Assembly: GCA_025677825.1 (NCBI GenBank)
Contig: JAIXMO010000021.1
Coordinates: 416,910 to 480,909 of the forward strand
Direction of reading: 5' to 3'
DNA: 64,000 bases
Source of the DNA: Helicostylum pulchrum
Lineage: Eukaryota; Mucoromycota; Mucoromycetes; Mucorales; Mucoraceae
This document shows, in pieces, positions 33,793 through 46,080 of the stretch. Made by a program: the position numbers and the translations under genes. The notes under the pieces are model-generated. The model ran no database searches, was not told the origin of the DNA, and saw only the letters and a program-made list of their open reading frames with translations. The stretch's first letter is position 1. Every line of letters starts with the position of its first letter.

Positions 33793-36450
33793 TTATGAAA
33801 TTGGTAAACCTTGAGGCTCAAACAATAATTTTTCAATCCAATAAAGGATTATTTCAAGTAATTTACTTTTGGGTATTTGACCAGACGTAGCTGCTACCAG
33901 AGCTTGTTCCCACGGTGCTGTGTTTGCCCCTCCGTCCATTAAAAACGTAGATGTCACTATCCCAAAGAAATAAATCAGCACTGTATAAAGTGCAAATGTA
34001 ACCGTGTTCGTTACTATTTTATCATCTTTTCGTGTCATTATCTTTATATCCTTGTTGTTCGTTGTCGTAACTGCAAATGCTGCTGAAGAAGAAGACTACA
34101 AAACAAATTGTTTTAGCTTTGTTGAAATTAAATCATATATATATATATATATATATTTTTACTTACCTCATGCAAATCTTGTACGGTTCTCTTCTTTTTA
34201 TAAGTACTGCTACGTTGACGCATACGTGAATGTGACCAAAAGTCATTCATTGGTAATTCAGGTATATTCAATTCTATCGAATTTAAAATATCTGTTGGAC
34301 TAGTAGTACTACTACTTTTTGATTCATGTAGTGTCATTGTTGTGCTATTATCATCTGTATTATTGTCTGCTGGATTCGTTTTCAATCTTAATTCTGCCAA
34401 TTCAGTTACAAGTGATCTGTTTTCTGAATCAAGGGCTCTGCGAAGATAATCAAGTTCACTTTTAACTCGATCAAGGTCTTCTTTTGCTTCTGTGGCTCGA
34501 GATTTATAATAATCTTTTTCATCTTGTACTGATTTTAGTCGATCATCCTATTTAATAATAACTGTTAAGACGAGAAAAGACACATACGATATTATTACTG
34601 TACTTACTTCGTCTTTATCTATTAACTCAATTTCAAGAGTCTATGTACACCAAAATAAATGTAAAAATAGAGTTTAAGTATTTGTTTAGTGTCGTACACT
34701 TAATTATCATATGTTGATTTATACCTTCAAGGGCGATAATACATGTGATTCTTCTTTTAAAGATAACAAGGATCCCTTTCTTTTTACTACAACAATACGG
34801 TCTTGATTTCCTTGTTCTTCTTCTTCTTCTTCTTGTTCATCATCTACATGTTCTTCAACAGTATGTAAAATAGAAGGCACTTGTTGATGATGATACAAAG
34901 CTTCATCTAAATCAATTTTTAAAGTATCAATGATATCTTTTAATTTTTCATTTTCAGTCTTTTGTTCAGCCAGTTGTTTATGAGCTTGAGAAGAAGTTTC
35001 AAGTTCTAGTTCAAGATTACTTTGAAGTCCAATTAATCTCTTTCGTTCTTGACTTAATAAATTGACTTCATATTGAAAGCTGTTTAATAAATCTTCAGTC
35101 TTTTCAAGATCCGATTCCTTTTGTCGTAACATATCCTGTAACTTTTGTGTTTCCTCTGTATTTCTAAATCTTTTTAGAAATCAATGTAATATTCCTTTTT
35201 TTTTTTTTTTTGCTCTCTTGAAAAATATCATTCAACTTACGACATTTTTCATCAAATAAGTTCTTTATAGATAAATAAACTTGCTTTTGATCTGTTTCTG
35301 ATCTTTGAATATTTGAAATATGCGATTCCAGCTGTAAATTATAAAAAAAAAAATAGTTTAGTAAAGAGATCAAAATTCGGTTTTTTTTTTTACTGCTCTT
35401 CTTACAGCGCCGATTTGCTCTAAGCTATTCCTTTCTTTTCCCTTGTATTCTTGAATCTCTTTTCTTTGTTTGCCAACTTCTAAATTCATATCATCTACTC
35501 GATTTTGTAATTGCACAATACGATCTTCATTATCACGTGCCATAGATGCTAAACTTCTTTCTGAGGATTTTAATCTTTGGGTTAATTTAAGAGATCTACG
35601 GTAGTATCTAGCTAAATCCTGGTTTGAATACTTGATGTCGTGTTAGTAATACTATTATAACTAAAGTCAAGTACTTTTTTTTTTACTTCTTCTTCGATTA
35701 TAGGTGATTTTGTTTCATCTTCTTTAGGTATTCCCGGACTTAAAATGGGTGTATCAATTGAATGATTCATATTATTAAGTGAAGTAGTTATCTAAGCCAA
35801 AAATATATGTGAGAAAAAAAAAGACTATATGCGTTATACAAAACTTTTTACAATTAATTGTTGGTCATCTTCAACCGTTAAATTATTATTTGTTACAGAC
35901 GAAATAATTAAATCCAAATCATTTCTATCCTGTATAGAAGAAGCAACAGCAGACGGTCTTCGCTTCCAAGGAGTTGATTTATGCGTTTTTAAGGGAGCAG
36001 AAGTTCTTGGTCTAACAGTATCTAATAAAGGTTGATTACCAGAAGTAGGTGCTGATAACGATGTAACAGGCGATGGTGGACAAACGAGTTTCAAAAGGTT
36101 CAAAATATCATCTGGTGTCATTTCCAAGTCCGGGTTGCTTTTGGTGTATGGTAAAATCGCTTTCTTTTGTACTTCGGTCAATAAGGTCACTTTTTCGCTA
36201 CTTTCGTATTGGTCAATTAATGTAATTAAATCTTTGGTATATATTACTCCTCCTCGTGAGTCTGTCGTCGTCGTCGTTTGTTGTTCAACAAGTCGCTTTA
36301 ACTGAATCTTTAAAACTGCAAACGGAATGGGACGATGACTCTGTTCCTTTATTTATAAAATAAAAACGTGGTTATTTAAATTTTTCTTTCTCCCAACCAA
36401 CAAAAAAAAAAACGCAAGTCTTGTACCTTTTTATAAAATTCCATGTTCAT
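33793..36450 (-). CDS. Coiled-coil protein with C-terminal membrane segment
   Basis: Nine exons: 36450-36427, 36346-35840, 35791-35687, 35630-35406, 35331-35241, 35155-34725, 34640-34608, 34547-34167 and 34095-33793. They join in phase to 699 aa. Residues 9-100 form a small helical domain (KDLITLIDQYESSEKVTLL, MTPDDILNLLKLV) reminiscent of an EF-hand-like N-terminus. A disordered linker and about 350 residues of heptad coiled coil follow (YYRRSLKLTQRLKSSERS, LSQERKRLIGLQSNLELELE). One hydrophobic segment near residue 640 (TVTFALYTVLIYFFGIVTS) precedes a 48-residue tail. The layout resembles KASH/LRMP-type nuclear-envelope or dynein-adaptor proteins, but the tail lacks a PPPX end, so this is speculation. 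Confidence 0.8.
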
Positions 36451-37391
36451 ATTAAAGAGAAGACCTTTCAATAATTACAGCGAGAAAAAAAAAGGTTAAA
36501 AAAAAAACAAAAAAGAAAAAAGAGTCGAAAAAAGTATCTTGTGGTAAAAAACTAGAAGAAAAAAAAAGGGGGAGTCACTGGTGTAACTGAAAAAATACTT
36601 TCAAAGCAACCCTTTTCAACCAATCAAACACCTAAATACCCTTTATTGTTCTTGGACTGAATAAAAACAGTATTTATAAACGAGGTTACTTTTTAGCTTC
36701 CATTATAAATTAAAAAGCATTTGTTAAAAATCATGTAGTACTTCATTACCCGGCATATAAAATGACATCAGCTCTTTTTTTTTTTAAAAAAAACCTTTGT
36801 TACCCGGTTTTTTTTTATATATGGTAATACACTAATGAAAATGTCCTTGTGCCCTTAAGCGTATGCAATGCGTTTAATTCTAGAGTCTGCAAAAAAAAAA
36901 ACAAACATCTAGATATCAAGTTAAGTACAAATTCTCAAATCGAAATAAATAAACAAATAAAAAGAATAAAGAGAAATAAAAGAGTAAGTTATTAGAAGAA
37001 GGGTCCAAGGATACATAAAAAGGGGGTTATGCCCAGTTAGTTATACAATCACAATTTCTGGAGAGATTTGGTCAAAATCCAATTTATTCAATCCTCCAGG
37101 AGAATTTCCCCCCGGAAGGGTATACCGCCGCGAGCATTATAACATGTGTATTATTTCAATCAAACTTTGGTGCTTAATGCAAATTAGAATACTTTCAAAT
37201 TATACAAACACCAATAAACGCTACGTTAAAGTACGAGACCAAGCCAGGTCCAGGTTACTATATCAAGAGTAAAGGTTTTGTTCATTTTACTTTTATTATC
37301 ATCAATAATGTAATGATGCTTTTAATAAAAACCAACTTTTTAAGTTAAGCAGGCGGTCGGCAAAAATGTCACTAAAAGCTTCTTGAAGTAA
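36451..37391. other. Intergenic, no gene seen
   Basis: Promoter side of the coiled-coil gene, then spacer with a T/A palindrome at 36775-36792. A GC-richer patch (CCCCGGAAGGGTATACCGCCGCGAG, split here as CCCCGGAAGG and CCGCCGCGAG) lies at about 37110-37135. No tRNA cloverleaf could be drawn. Confidence 0.5.
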
Positions 37392-37441
37392 AATAGATCA
37401 CATGAGCAAATAAGTCACTATTTTATCATTTTATCTATTTT
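37392..37441 (+). promoter_or_regulatory. Shared upstream box, copy E
   Basis: AATAGATCACATGAGCAAATAAGTC followed by ACTATTTTATC. The TTTTATC end faces the plus-strand locus beginning at 37600. It is among the best-preserved copies. Confidence 0.6.
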
Positions 37442-37599
37442 TTTTAGAATAATCACTTTCTTTCGTCTTTTTCATTTTTATTAGCTATTTATACCTGTAA
37501 GTATATTATATATGTCCCTCTTTTAAACAAGCTTATATCTTATATTACCTTTGCTTTTTTTTTTTTTAGCTTTTTCATTTTCTTTATACTTTAACAAAT

Positions 37600-38251
37600 G
37601 GACAACTACGCTTCAAAGCAACCTCCTTACACGAGAGCACTTCTTGTAGACTCCTTTTTGTGTGTGCTGCTTTATAAAGGTACGTGAGAAAAAGTAATAC
37701 GCCACGCTTTCTGAGCGTTGTAAATAGAATGCGTACCCAAAATCTAACCAGGTTTTTTTTTCTTTAGTTATCCACAGGGAATAGGAGTTTACCAGGAAAA
37801 TGTCTAATCCAGACGCGCCTCAGACAATTTTTCCAAGTATCGTTCGAAAAAGAGGCGGGAAAAGACAGTATTAAAGGAAACATTTAGTACAGATGGAGCA
37901 GGTACTATTACCTCTGCGCCCTCCTCTTTTTCCGCATCTACCGCAAAAGGTAGCAATGCGCCTGTAAGTACGGATATCAAGAGCGAGGCTGTTCGTATTC
38001 GTAAAACGCATCATTCTATAGATATAACCCAGACGCGCCTTGGACAATTTATTCAAGTTTCATTCGAAAAAGAAGCTAAACGGCAAGTTGCCATATTAAA
38101 AGAATCTATCGACAATCACGAAGCATGTCCTAGCGCCTCCGCTCCTTCCACCTCTTCCACGCCCTGCTTTTTTTCTCTGACATACAAGAAAATAAAATCA
38201 GATAAAAAGGGTTACGATAAAACAGACCCTCATTATTTCAAATTGGCTTGA
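37600..38251 (+). pseudogene. Decayed gene with internal 28-aa duplication
   Basis: ATG 37600 begins MDNYASKQPPYTRALLVDSF and reaches a GTACGT donor. After an intron (acceptor about 37768) two related blocks follow: QTRLRQFFQVSFEKEA (about 37808-37860) and QTRLGQFIQVSFEKEAKRQ (about 38031-38090), each followed by ILKE-type text. A one-base frame change lies just after the first block. Between them is a Ser/Thr/Ala-rich linker. The last frame ends DPHYFKLA and TGA at 38249-38251. I do not know the function. Shared box E lies 160 bp upstream. Confidence 0.45.
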
Positions 38252-38839
38252 TATTAAATCCTTGCAAGAAGAATCATGTAAAAATGTAGGCTTGTATATA
38301 TCATAAATGGTTTTTGCATTTTTAACAAATTGTATTTAAACACCAATACGCTTTAATCAATCCATATTTATTGAGAAAAAAAGGCACATATTCCTTCTAC
38401 ACCCACCTTTTTATAATAGCCATCCCAAAAATCAATACTTAACAATCCTTAGTAATAGAGTAGGCATTTTAATGACCACTTGTCTTGAATATAATGCATC
38501 ATTAAACCATACCCCTATCAACTATTAATATCATTGACTAAATTCAATGCAAACCGTCAAAAGTATTGATCGTTCTATTTTTTTTTTCCTTATCTCGACG
38601 GCTGTACTTTTTTTTATATTGTCAAGTGAAAATATAACTAACGTTGCAAAATTCAGTAAGCGATTCCATTCATTCCCCCCTGTCGAAATATATTCTCTAG
38701 AAAACGTAACTAACGGCACATCTCTTTGTATCATGTATTTTATTATTATTTTTTCTTTTTAATTTGTATGATGGTTATCATTATGGAAATAAGCTTTATT
38801 TAACATATAATTATTGAATAATATACCGAAAAGATACAT
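38252..38839. other. Intergenic, no gene seen
   Basis: AT-rich spacer. The open plus frame at 38547-38762 is hydrophobic and T-run-derived; no support. Confidence 0.5.
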
Positions 38840-39690
38840 TTACAAACAGTAGTGTTGAACGCTACTTTTACGTTTCCTATCGATTCTTTTCGAAGTTATT
38901 GCTCGAATTAGAGGTGATGACATAGATAATCTATATGTACTAGTTTCGTTGATAACTTGATCGATGCACTCTCTGGAGAACACATTTATTATCTCGCAAA
39001 TATCATCGATAAAACCGTAGATCCCTTTTAGCTCGTTTAAAGAAGTTGGAAATTGTATGTGATTCATTTCGGTCATATAATATATATCTTCTCTAGGCTT
39101 TTTCATTAAGTAAAATGTTAGATTTGTTCCTACGGCTTGTATTAAAATGACAGCATTTAATTCTTTTGCGTCAATAGCATTTTTTCCAAAGATACCCAAA
39201 CGTATAAGATCTACATTGATCTTGTGATGGTTCTTTGATTCAGACATCGTTTTTGCTTCATGAAAACCAACCGTACTGACATGGTTCGATGCCACAGCCT
39301 TTACTTGTATTTGACCGTCAGGTCGCCTTTTGGAAATATCGAACTTTGTTGATTGACATTCGAGGTTTTTTTACGTTGCTCAGCTTAACTAAAATATGTT
39401 TATCTCCAAACTGTTCATCGAAAAGAGATTGTAAAGTAGGTAAAATAAAAGGACTACATAGATCAACTTCGTCAATATCTTCTAACTGGCTTTTTAAAGG
39501 AAGTAGCATGATAAACTTGTTAAACATAAGTATGCTTTTCTTTGTAGCTCCTGTTTCGTTCATTGATACCTTGATTGGCCTTCTTGAACTCGATGGTACA
39601 TAGTTCAATGGTATCATCAGAATAAACCATTTACCCAAAAAGAAGAAATCCTTGATCGTCTAGTGGCTAGGACTTCTAGCTCCCACCAGT
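38840..39690 (-). pseudogene. Orphan PD-(D/E)XK-like gene, frameshifted
   Basis: Read right to left. The region near 39616-39560 contains ELCTIEFKKANQGI, the E-x-K strand also seen at 56.6 kb. A second frame follows (MNETGATKKSILMFNKFIMLL...DEQFGDKHILVKLSNVKK). A T7/A7 run at 39365-39371 separates this from the frame ECQSTKFDISKRRPDGQIQ...VSTVGFHEAK, which runs to a stop at 38840. RRPDG followed by HEAK is a textbook PD-(D/E)XK spacing. The following VDLIRLGIFGKNAIDAK, LIQAVGTNLTFYLMK and FSRECIDQVINE are helix/strand text of the same domain. Restoring one base at the homopolymer would join the last two parts. The first part may be a fused piece of another family member. Confidence 0.6.
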
Positions 39691-40394
39691 TCTAAGAAGA
39701 ACAGCATCGGTTTGTGCAAAAGAAAAAACACGTAAAACAAAAAGAGAAAAAAGAAAAAAATGTGTGAAAAAAAAAGATGATAAAATAGGGAGGCGTATTT
39801 ACTCATGTGATCGATTTACTCATGATGGCGCAATGTAATAGTTATTAGTTTCATGTACTCATTTGTTTAGCTGATTATTTTTATATGCGGATAAAACAAA
39901 AAGTCGAAAAAGTAATGAAATACGTTATTCTTTTTGGATCAACTGTGCATAGTAGAACAGTGTATCAAGAATTTCCCTTAGCAAAGTTGCTTATAAAAGC
40001 CAGCAAAAACGCATTGATATCACATCCTTAGTATAATATGGAGCGGAAGATACTAAACCTCTTTAGAGTGACATGTGTCTCTGCAGCCGGCGTGTACAAT
40101 GTCAAACAATTCGCAGCACTTAAAAACTAACCAGCTTCTCTAGTATTTTATCATTGATTTGAATTGACTTGATCATGAGCCCTTTCGATTTAAACTTCTT
40201 TTTAGTTTTGTACTTATAAATTACTATCCGAACTATCACTCGTTATCACTTAAAGCTTGGACTCTTGATTACACAAGCACAGGTGAGTCGGAATTTTAAG
40301 TGTAATGGAGGAGGAGGAGGGGATTTAACAATCCAGAGATGGAAAAAAAGTATTTTTTTTTCAGCCCTTTTTCTCTCTTTACAAAGTGAATATT
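39691..40394. other. Intergenic with shared box C
   Basis: It holds the promoter side of the orphan gene, including AAGAAGAACAGCATCGGTTTG (here AAGAACAGCATCGGTTTG, 39693-39710), similar to 57424-57444. The right half is spacer before the DHHC gene. No other gene seen. Confidence 0.5.
39777..39823 (-). promoter_or_regulatory. Shared upstream box, copy C
   Basis: GATAAAATAGGGAGGCG, then TATTTACTCATGTGATC and GATTTACTCATG. The GATAAAATA end faces the minus-strand orphan gene. Confidence 0.6.
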
Positions 40395-41829
40395 ATGACA
40401 AAAATTGTCGATAAGGCAATATGGAGTATAGGGCCTATATTTATTGGTATTGCTATATTACTACTTAATATGTGCGTATTAGGATATTATTTAGTGGTAT
40501 TCCCTTACCTATATCAATGGACAGACACTTCAGTTTGGAATAAATTGCTTTCTGTATTGACGTTATGCTTTACTCTGTATATTGTATATTGTATTCACTT
40601 TCACTACTATATGGCTATTGTGACACCACCAGGAGATATGGAGGATTATAGAAAAAAAGATAGTTCGAGTTCTTCTAACGTAAGTTTGTGTGTGTGCACT
40701 GATAATAAAGTTGGATGTTGATGGGTTTTTCGAATTAGGAAGCTTCTATGCGAACCATGTTGTTAGAAATGGAAGAACATTCTCAATTTCCTCAATCGTG
40801 TAAAAAGTGTAAAGTAGACTTCAAATGAAGAAGAAAAAAAAGACATCTTTTTTTAACCTCCTCAGTTAGGTCTTTTACCGAAACCCGAAAGAGCTCATCA
40901 TTGTAGTGTCTGCAACACATGTATATTAAGATTTGATCATCACTGTAAGATCTCCTTTGATTTTATATATACGCACAGAGAAAAAAATTAACGTTTATTT
41001 AAAAGGTCCTTGGATTCATAATTGCGTTGGACATTTTAATCATAGATACTTTGTGTTATTTATGACATATTTAATATTTGCAGCATCCTATTTTGTGGTA
41101 TCTGCTTGGCGACCGTTCATGTTGTGTTTAGATTTCACACAGTTGGATGTAAGTAATTTAGAGGCACATGACGCATAATATCTTACTAAATTAAATGATT
41201 AGTGGCCATATTACTTTCCTAGACCGTTATTAGCCTTTTCATTTATTTTAGCAGCTTGTATGGGATTAGCTATAGGAGCATTATGCATTTGGCATTATTA
41301 CTTGGTAAGTGTATGTATGATAGGGAGGAATTGTAATGTTAACTTGGAATATTAGATATTTACGGCACAAACGACAGTAGAATTTTATAATAATTATTAT
41401 GATAAAGGTGTATGTAAGAAGCAAGGTGAAATATTTGTAAACATGTATAATTTTGGACCTGTGCAAAACTTCAAGAGGTTTTTTAATATTTGTGATCAAT
41501 AGTAAGTTATATGCATGTCAAAAATGAGGGTTGGGGTTTTATTAGAGTTTTTTTTTATTAGAGTTTTTTTTCTAATATGTTTTATTTTAGTCCTTGGTAT
41601 ACAATCTTTTATCCTATTCCTATTCCTCCAAAGGTAAAATTTACACTAACCTGTTGATTGCGTTTTTTTTTTTCTAATTTTAAATGGACTCTATTTATAG
41701 GGTACTGGTCGTGTGTTTGAAAAATGTCAAGAGTTTTACATGTTGCCTGAACCCAGACAAAGAGCACATGTTTTAGCTCAACAGGAGGTTCAAAATTTTG
41801 AAGATTTGGAAGATGATAAAAACATTTAA
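40395..41829 (+). CDS. DHHC palmitoyltransferase
   Basis: Integral membrane S-acyltransferase. Eight exons: 40395-40679, 40739-40813, 40866-40944, 41006-41148, 41203-41304, 41356-41501, 41591-41633 and 41701-41829; 333 aa. Four transmembrane helices: two before the zinc domain ([37 protein letters not shown]) and two after ([39 protein letters not shown]). The Cys-rich domain runs CKKCK...[19 protein letters not shown]; the DHHC is at 144-147, with Cys147 as the acyl-accepting residue. The intron splits the catalytic Cys codon. C-terminal NFGPVQNF and [10 protein letters not shown] fit the PFA4/ZDHHC16-like group, but the subfamily is uncertain. Confidence 0.93.
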
Positions 41830-42218
41830 ATTATCACACAAACAACACACACACATACATATATAAATACTATAATAATAATAAATACCAAATGTAAATC
41901 AAATCGGTTTTTTTTTGTCAAATAAAAGATGCCAAAGCAAGCAATTAAAGATACACTTGTAATAAAATCCTCGTCTCGTTGGAGTTTTATGTTAAAGCTT
42001 AAAACCACGCCTCTCTTCTTCATACAGTAACTAAACTGTTTTTTAGCGATATTAATCACTCGTTTTTTGTTCTTATTTTGAGCATAATGTCGAGAACAAC
42101 TCATATATTGAAAGTCTCGCGAGATAATATTACTACTTTTACATTGTGTAGCTTATGTTGATTAAAGTTAAATATGTTTTGTATTGAATGTCAAAGTAGG
42201 ATAAAAGTAAGGAAAATA
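41830..42218. other. 3' flank of DHHC gene
   Basis: Spacer with CA repeats at 41838-41855; no gene seen. Confidence 0.5.
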
Positions 42219-42739
42219 TTATAAAATATGGTAACGGTGGAGGGGAGGATAGAAAAAATGAGGGAAGTCTCCCATCAAAATAAAAATTGTCATTGGCAGG
42301 AGGATCGTACCAGGAGCCACGGACCAGGAGCCACGAACCCAGCCTGCCACATCTTTTTCATTACCGTCTTCATCATACAAAGGATCTTCTGTAGATTGCG
42401 GGGAGCGCTTCAACTTTTTCTGTACATGCATTCCGTTCTGACTCGCATATCTCTCTTTTTCAAGATGTCTGTACATCCTAGCCGAGCGTAATGAATATTT
42501 CTGAAAAAAGAGTTAGTGCCGGAACAAGCCAAGATCAAGTTAAAGAGTATACTTTCACATCAAGTAAACGGCAAATCAAAGTACGAGTAATAGAAAGGTC
42601 AAAAGTTCCACTTGGTAAACGCAGAGGACCAACACGATTGTTTACGTATAAGCCATTATCAGCCAAGAAAACTTCAGCAATTATTTCATGCAAGAAATTC
42701 AAAAGCAAATTGGAATCAGTAGATGTTTTCACCTTATAG
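42219..42739. other. Two doubtful ORFs
   Basis: A minus frame (42476-42219; MYRHLEKERYASQNGMHVQK, ending in GSWSVAPGTILLP-type text) and a plus frame (42491-42739; 82 aa, basic, KVPLGKRRGPTRLFTYKPLS) lie head to head, 15 bp apart. Neither is recognised. Both may be pieces of a decayed element or chance. An 11-bp GGA(G/C)CA(C)GGA(C) repeat lies at 42313-42340. Confidence 0.25.
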
Positions 42740-42989
42740 CACATGTAATGTAGTAATATTTATAAAAATTATGTATTAGTACATGTATAACGCAGCAGTG
42801 CATAACTTGCATATATAAATAAATGTGGGAATTACAGAGCGGCAAGAAAAAAAGCCGGTAGTTACATGTAACATAAGTTTGTTTATTTTGCGTGAGTATG
42901 AATATAAAAGTTTTATTTAAAGAGAGAGAGGAAATGTGAGAGAAAAAAAAATATGCGTGTAACAAATGAGGAAGAAAAAAAAATGAATA

Positions 42990-43943
42990 TTATGCAGTTC
43001 CGAAATTCATTCTACGCAGTACTTCTTGTAATTCAGATTCGGGGATTACAGGACCAGTACCTGAACATATCGCCTTCTTTTTCAACTCTTCACATAGTTC
43101 ATCCATATCAAATTCATCGAAATTTGGATGCTGAGATAGTTTCTCCCATATTTGAGAACAAGGAATTACTTTTGCACCTGAAAGAACAATAGGGTGAACT
43201 GTATGCTCAAATCGATTGGATTCTCTTTCAGCAAAAGTTTCTTGTTCGTGTAATTCTTCATCGTTCTCTTCGTCTGTTGACATTACATGATCTTCATGTT
43301 TATAGTTGCTTGAAGTTTGAAAGCCAAATGGTACATCCTGTCTATCACTAGAGATGAAATTCATCGTGTCTCTTGTAGGCGATTGTCGATCGGAATGAGG
43401 CGGCGAAGGATGATTATGGTGCTTTTGTACGTCAAGACCAGCTTCACGTAACTTATGGATGGAAACATCAAATGCAATTGCAGCACCTTTTAATGTATAT
43501 ATTTCGGCTTCCATTTTTTTTACAAGCTCTTTTAATGATTCGTTTTCTTTTGTAACTCGAATTAATTCTAATTCGTGTTTCTTTTCCATTTCTTTGATTT
43601 TCGTTTGAAGTTCTTTTACAAATTTTTCTTTTCGTTCTCTAAACGCTCTTTGTGCAGCTCGGTTTTGCTCCTTGCGTCTTTGCTTTTGGTCTCCTCCCTA
43701 TGATATTTGTTTAATTTTTTATTTTATTGAAATATCTGGATGTGTTACCATAAATGATGAGTCTGAAGTTAAATCGTTTTGTTTTTGTGTTCCTCCTCCA
43801 CTATCTACAAGTAAAGAAAAAAAAACAGTTTTAAAAAAATAATAATTGTAACAGGAGTGAGGCGCAAGAGGCACACAATAGCTTACCTGGACTATCAGCT
43901 TCACTTGGTTCGTGGTTACTACTATAATCGTCCATGTCTAAAA

Positions 43944-43985
<42 letters not shown>

Positions 43986-44240
43986 AAAAAATTTATGCTT
44001 ACCTATATTAATAATATGCTTACTAAACATAGTATTCGCTTGAGCGTTCAGGTCGAAATCACCAAATGTTTGAGTCCATTTCCTCTCATCATTGTCTTCA
44101 GACCAAGGTTGTTGTTGTGTTTGTTGTGTTTGTTGTTGTGTTTGTTGTTGCTGCTGTTGTTGCTGCTGTTGTTGTTGCGACAACATCAAGGGAGTGGTAT
44201 TAACCATATTTTGAAACTGCCAATAAGTACTATCTGACAT
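42990..44240 (-). CDS. Pap1/Yap1-type bZIP transcription factor
   Basis: Nuclear oxidative-stress regulator of the AP-1-like fungal class. Four exons: 44240-44003, 43937-43887, 43804-43749 and 43697-42990; 350 aa. A Gln tract begins at residue 22. The basic region (about 119-145) contains KEQNRAAQRAFRERKEK, with the N-x-A-A-Q-x-A-F-R core that defines Yap-type bZIPs, followed by a leucine zipper (LELIRVTKENESLKELVKK). The C-terminus (about 295-350) has the PAP1 Cys-rich domain: PCSQIWEKLSQHP, FDMDELCEELKKKAICSG. Three Cys are visible, which in relatives form the redox-sensitive export-masking disulphides. A 36-A run lies in the first intron. Confidence 0.93.
43946..43982. repeat. Poly-A run of about 36 in bZIP intron 1
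   Basis: Longest homopolymer in the window. It lies inside the intron between exons 1 and 2, directly after the donor-distal TTTAACTT (minus-strand sense: T run before the acceptor). Confidence 0.85.
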
Positions 44241-46080
44241 GATTTTTGTTCTCTTTAGTATTTATTGTATATGAAAAAAAAAAGGTTAAAAAAAAAGACA
44301 AGTGTTTATAAAGGAAAAAAAAAAAGAGAAACATATTCAAAAAAGATAGTCCCTTTTTCTGCCCCTTCTCTCCTGTTTCGCTGGTTTTTTAAATCTCCTT
44401 TTATAAATTACTAAAAAGTGTTTGCTTTACCATTAAAAAGTAAAAGTTTTTTGTACCCCTCCATGCTCTTTTTTTTTATATATTACAAGCTGGTATATGA
44501 TATGTATAAAAAAAAGGTTTAATGTCATGCAATTCATAAACCAATTTGGGGCTCATGCTACTATCTTGTTTCTCAAATTTTATATCCGCCCTGAATTTCA
44601 TTAGAACTTTTTGTAAATCTCGATCTCACTCTTTTTGTTGTTGACGTTATAAATATGAGAGCCCCCCTTCTTGTCAAATGTTTAAGGAGAATACATGGAT
44701 CAGACAAATGCAGTGTTTCGAAGCCAGTGAAACCCTATAAAAAAATTCAATCGCGCGTGCTTTTGTTGCACAAACGCAAAAACTATGTATGATAATAGAA
44801 CGAATCTCAATTCTCGGAATACTTGCAAATCTCTATTAGAGATATTACTGTTTTTCCAATGCAGCTATCTAAATTACTTGATTTAAAGAAGTATCTTTTT
44901 TTTTTTAATTAGGTAAAAAACCTTGTTCCTATTATAAAATCTCATTCCTATTATGGTCCTTTTTTCTCTCTCTTTGTTTTATCAGTAATAGTTGAATAAC
45001 AACAATAATAAACATCTAATTCTTTCTTGTATAACCCATTAACTAAAAAACGTTTATATGCAAAAAAAAATAAAAAAAAACTCGGGAGCGTTCGGTTTTT
45101 TTTCTTTCCGCCACTAATTGTGACCAAAGAGCAAACGTTACATACCTTGTGTCAAATTAATGATCACATCTCATTTTTTTTAACGCCTCAAATCCCTTTT
45201 TTTTCTGTATCTTTATTAAAGTGTAACATGAACTCGGGGAGGTATTTCATTATTTTGCAATAAGGTTCTGTATTGCGCCTCAATTACATATTATCAAATT
45301 GATTACGTTGGAATGGTAGTAGTATGCTCTGGCTTTACACCTCATTCTTTAGGTTTTTCATCCCGAATCAGACGCATATCGCTATTTTAATGCTTTTTTT
45401 TTCGTCCAACTGTAATAACCCTTAATACGTAATAAATGTCATTTTCTCTCGTGAACCAAGGCGTTGGTTAAATTTTCGTTTTATGATTTACTATCTCCCC
45501 ACACATATACTCGAATATTTTGTTTTAATTGTAAAATTGAGTTTTTTTCTTTATTTTGGAAGATAAAAGAGTAATATGCTGCTATTTGAGACTTTATTAT
45601 AAGGGTACTTGGTAAAATTAATTCTATCGGTACACGGCGCCAAATATGGAGAACATATTTTTTAAGCGTGCTGGTTTTAAGATTTACGATGCGTCTCGAA
45701 ATATCCTGGGCAAGTTATTTCTCTCGATATTGTATTATTCCCCTCTCCTTTTATGTTTGTTCCTTTACCATTTACCTAGAACTCATTAAAAAAGAGCATT
45801 GTTTGTTTTTGTTTATAACTTTTTCTGTTTTAACTGTAAATTCAAGTTGTAGCTAAGCGTGATTGATGGGAAACGAGAAAGTGCTGGAAAAAAGAGAACG
45901 ATGGAAAAGAGTCATGACAGAATGAAACAGATAAAAGTACTAACTACTTATCAAATTATCTATTAAAATAAAGTAAACTAATGAATCACCATATTGCATC
46001 ATGTGCTAGTCTTCCCTGTCTAGCTTCTTCAATTTCCGGAAAGGCTTGTTGTAGAGTAAGAGAACAATATACTTCGAAGA
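44241..46080. other. Long intergenic region, no gene seen
   Basis: Promoter side of the bZIP gene, then about 1.5 kb of AT-rich spacer. Open frames at 45027-45263 and 45668-45856 are rich in Phe/Lys codons from homopolymers and have no recognisable content. Confidence 0.5.

Noticed and set aside
37105..37140. GC-rich patch as a tRNA or ncRNA
   Set aside because: No acceptor stem, T-loop or A/B box pairing could be drawn.
45027..45263. 78-aa plus-strand ORF
   Set aside because: Lys/Phe codons from homopolymers; nothing protein-like.
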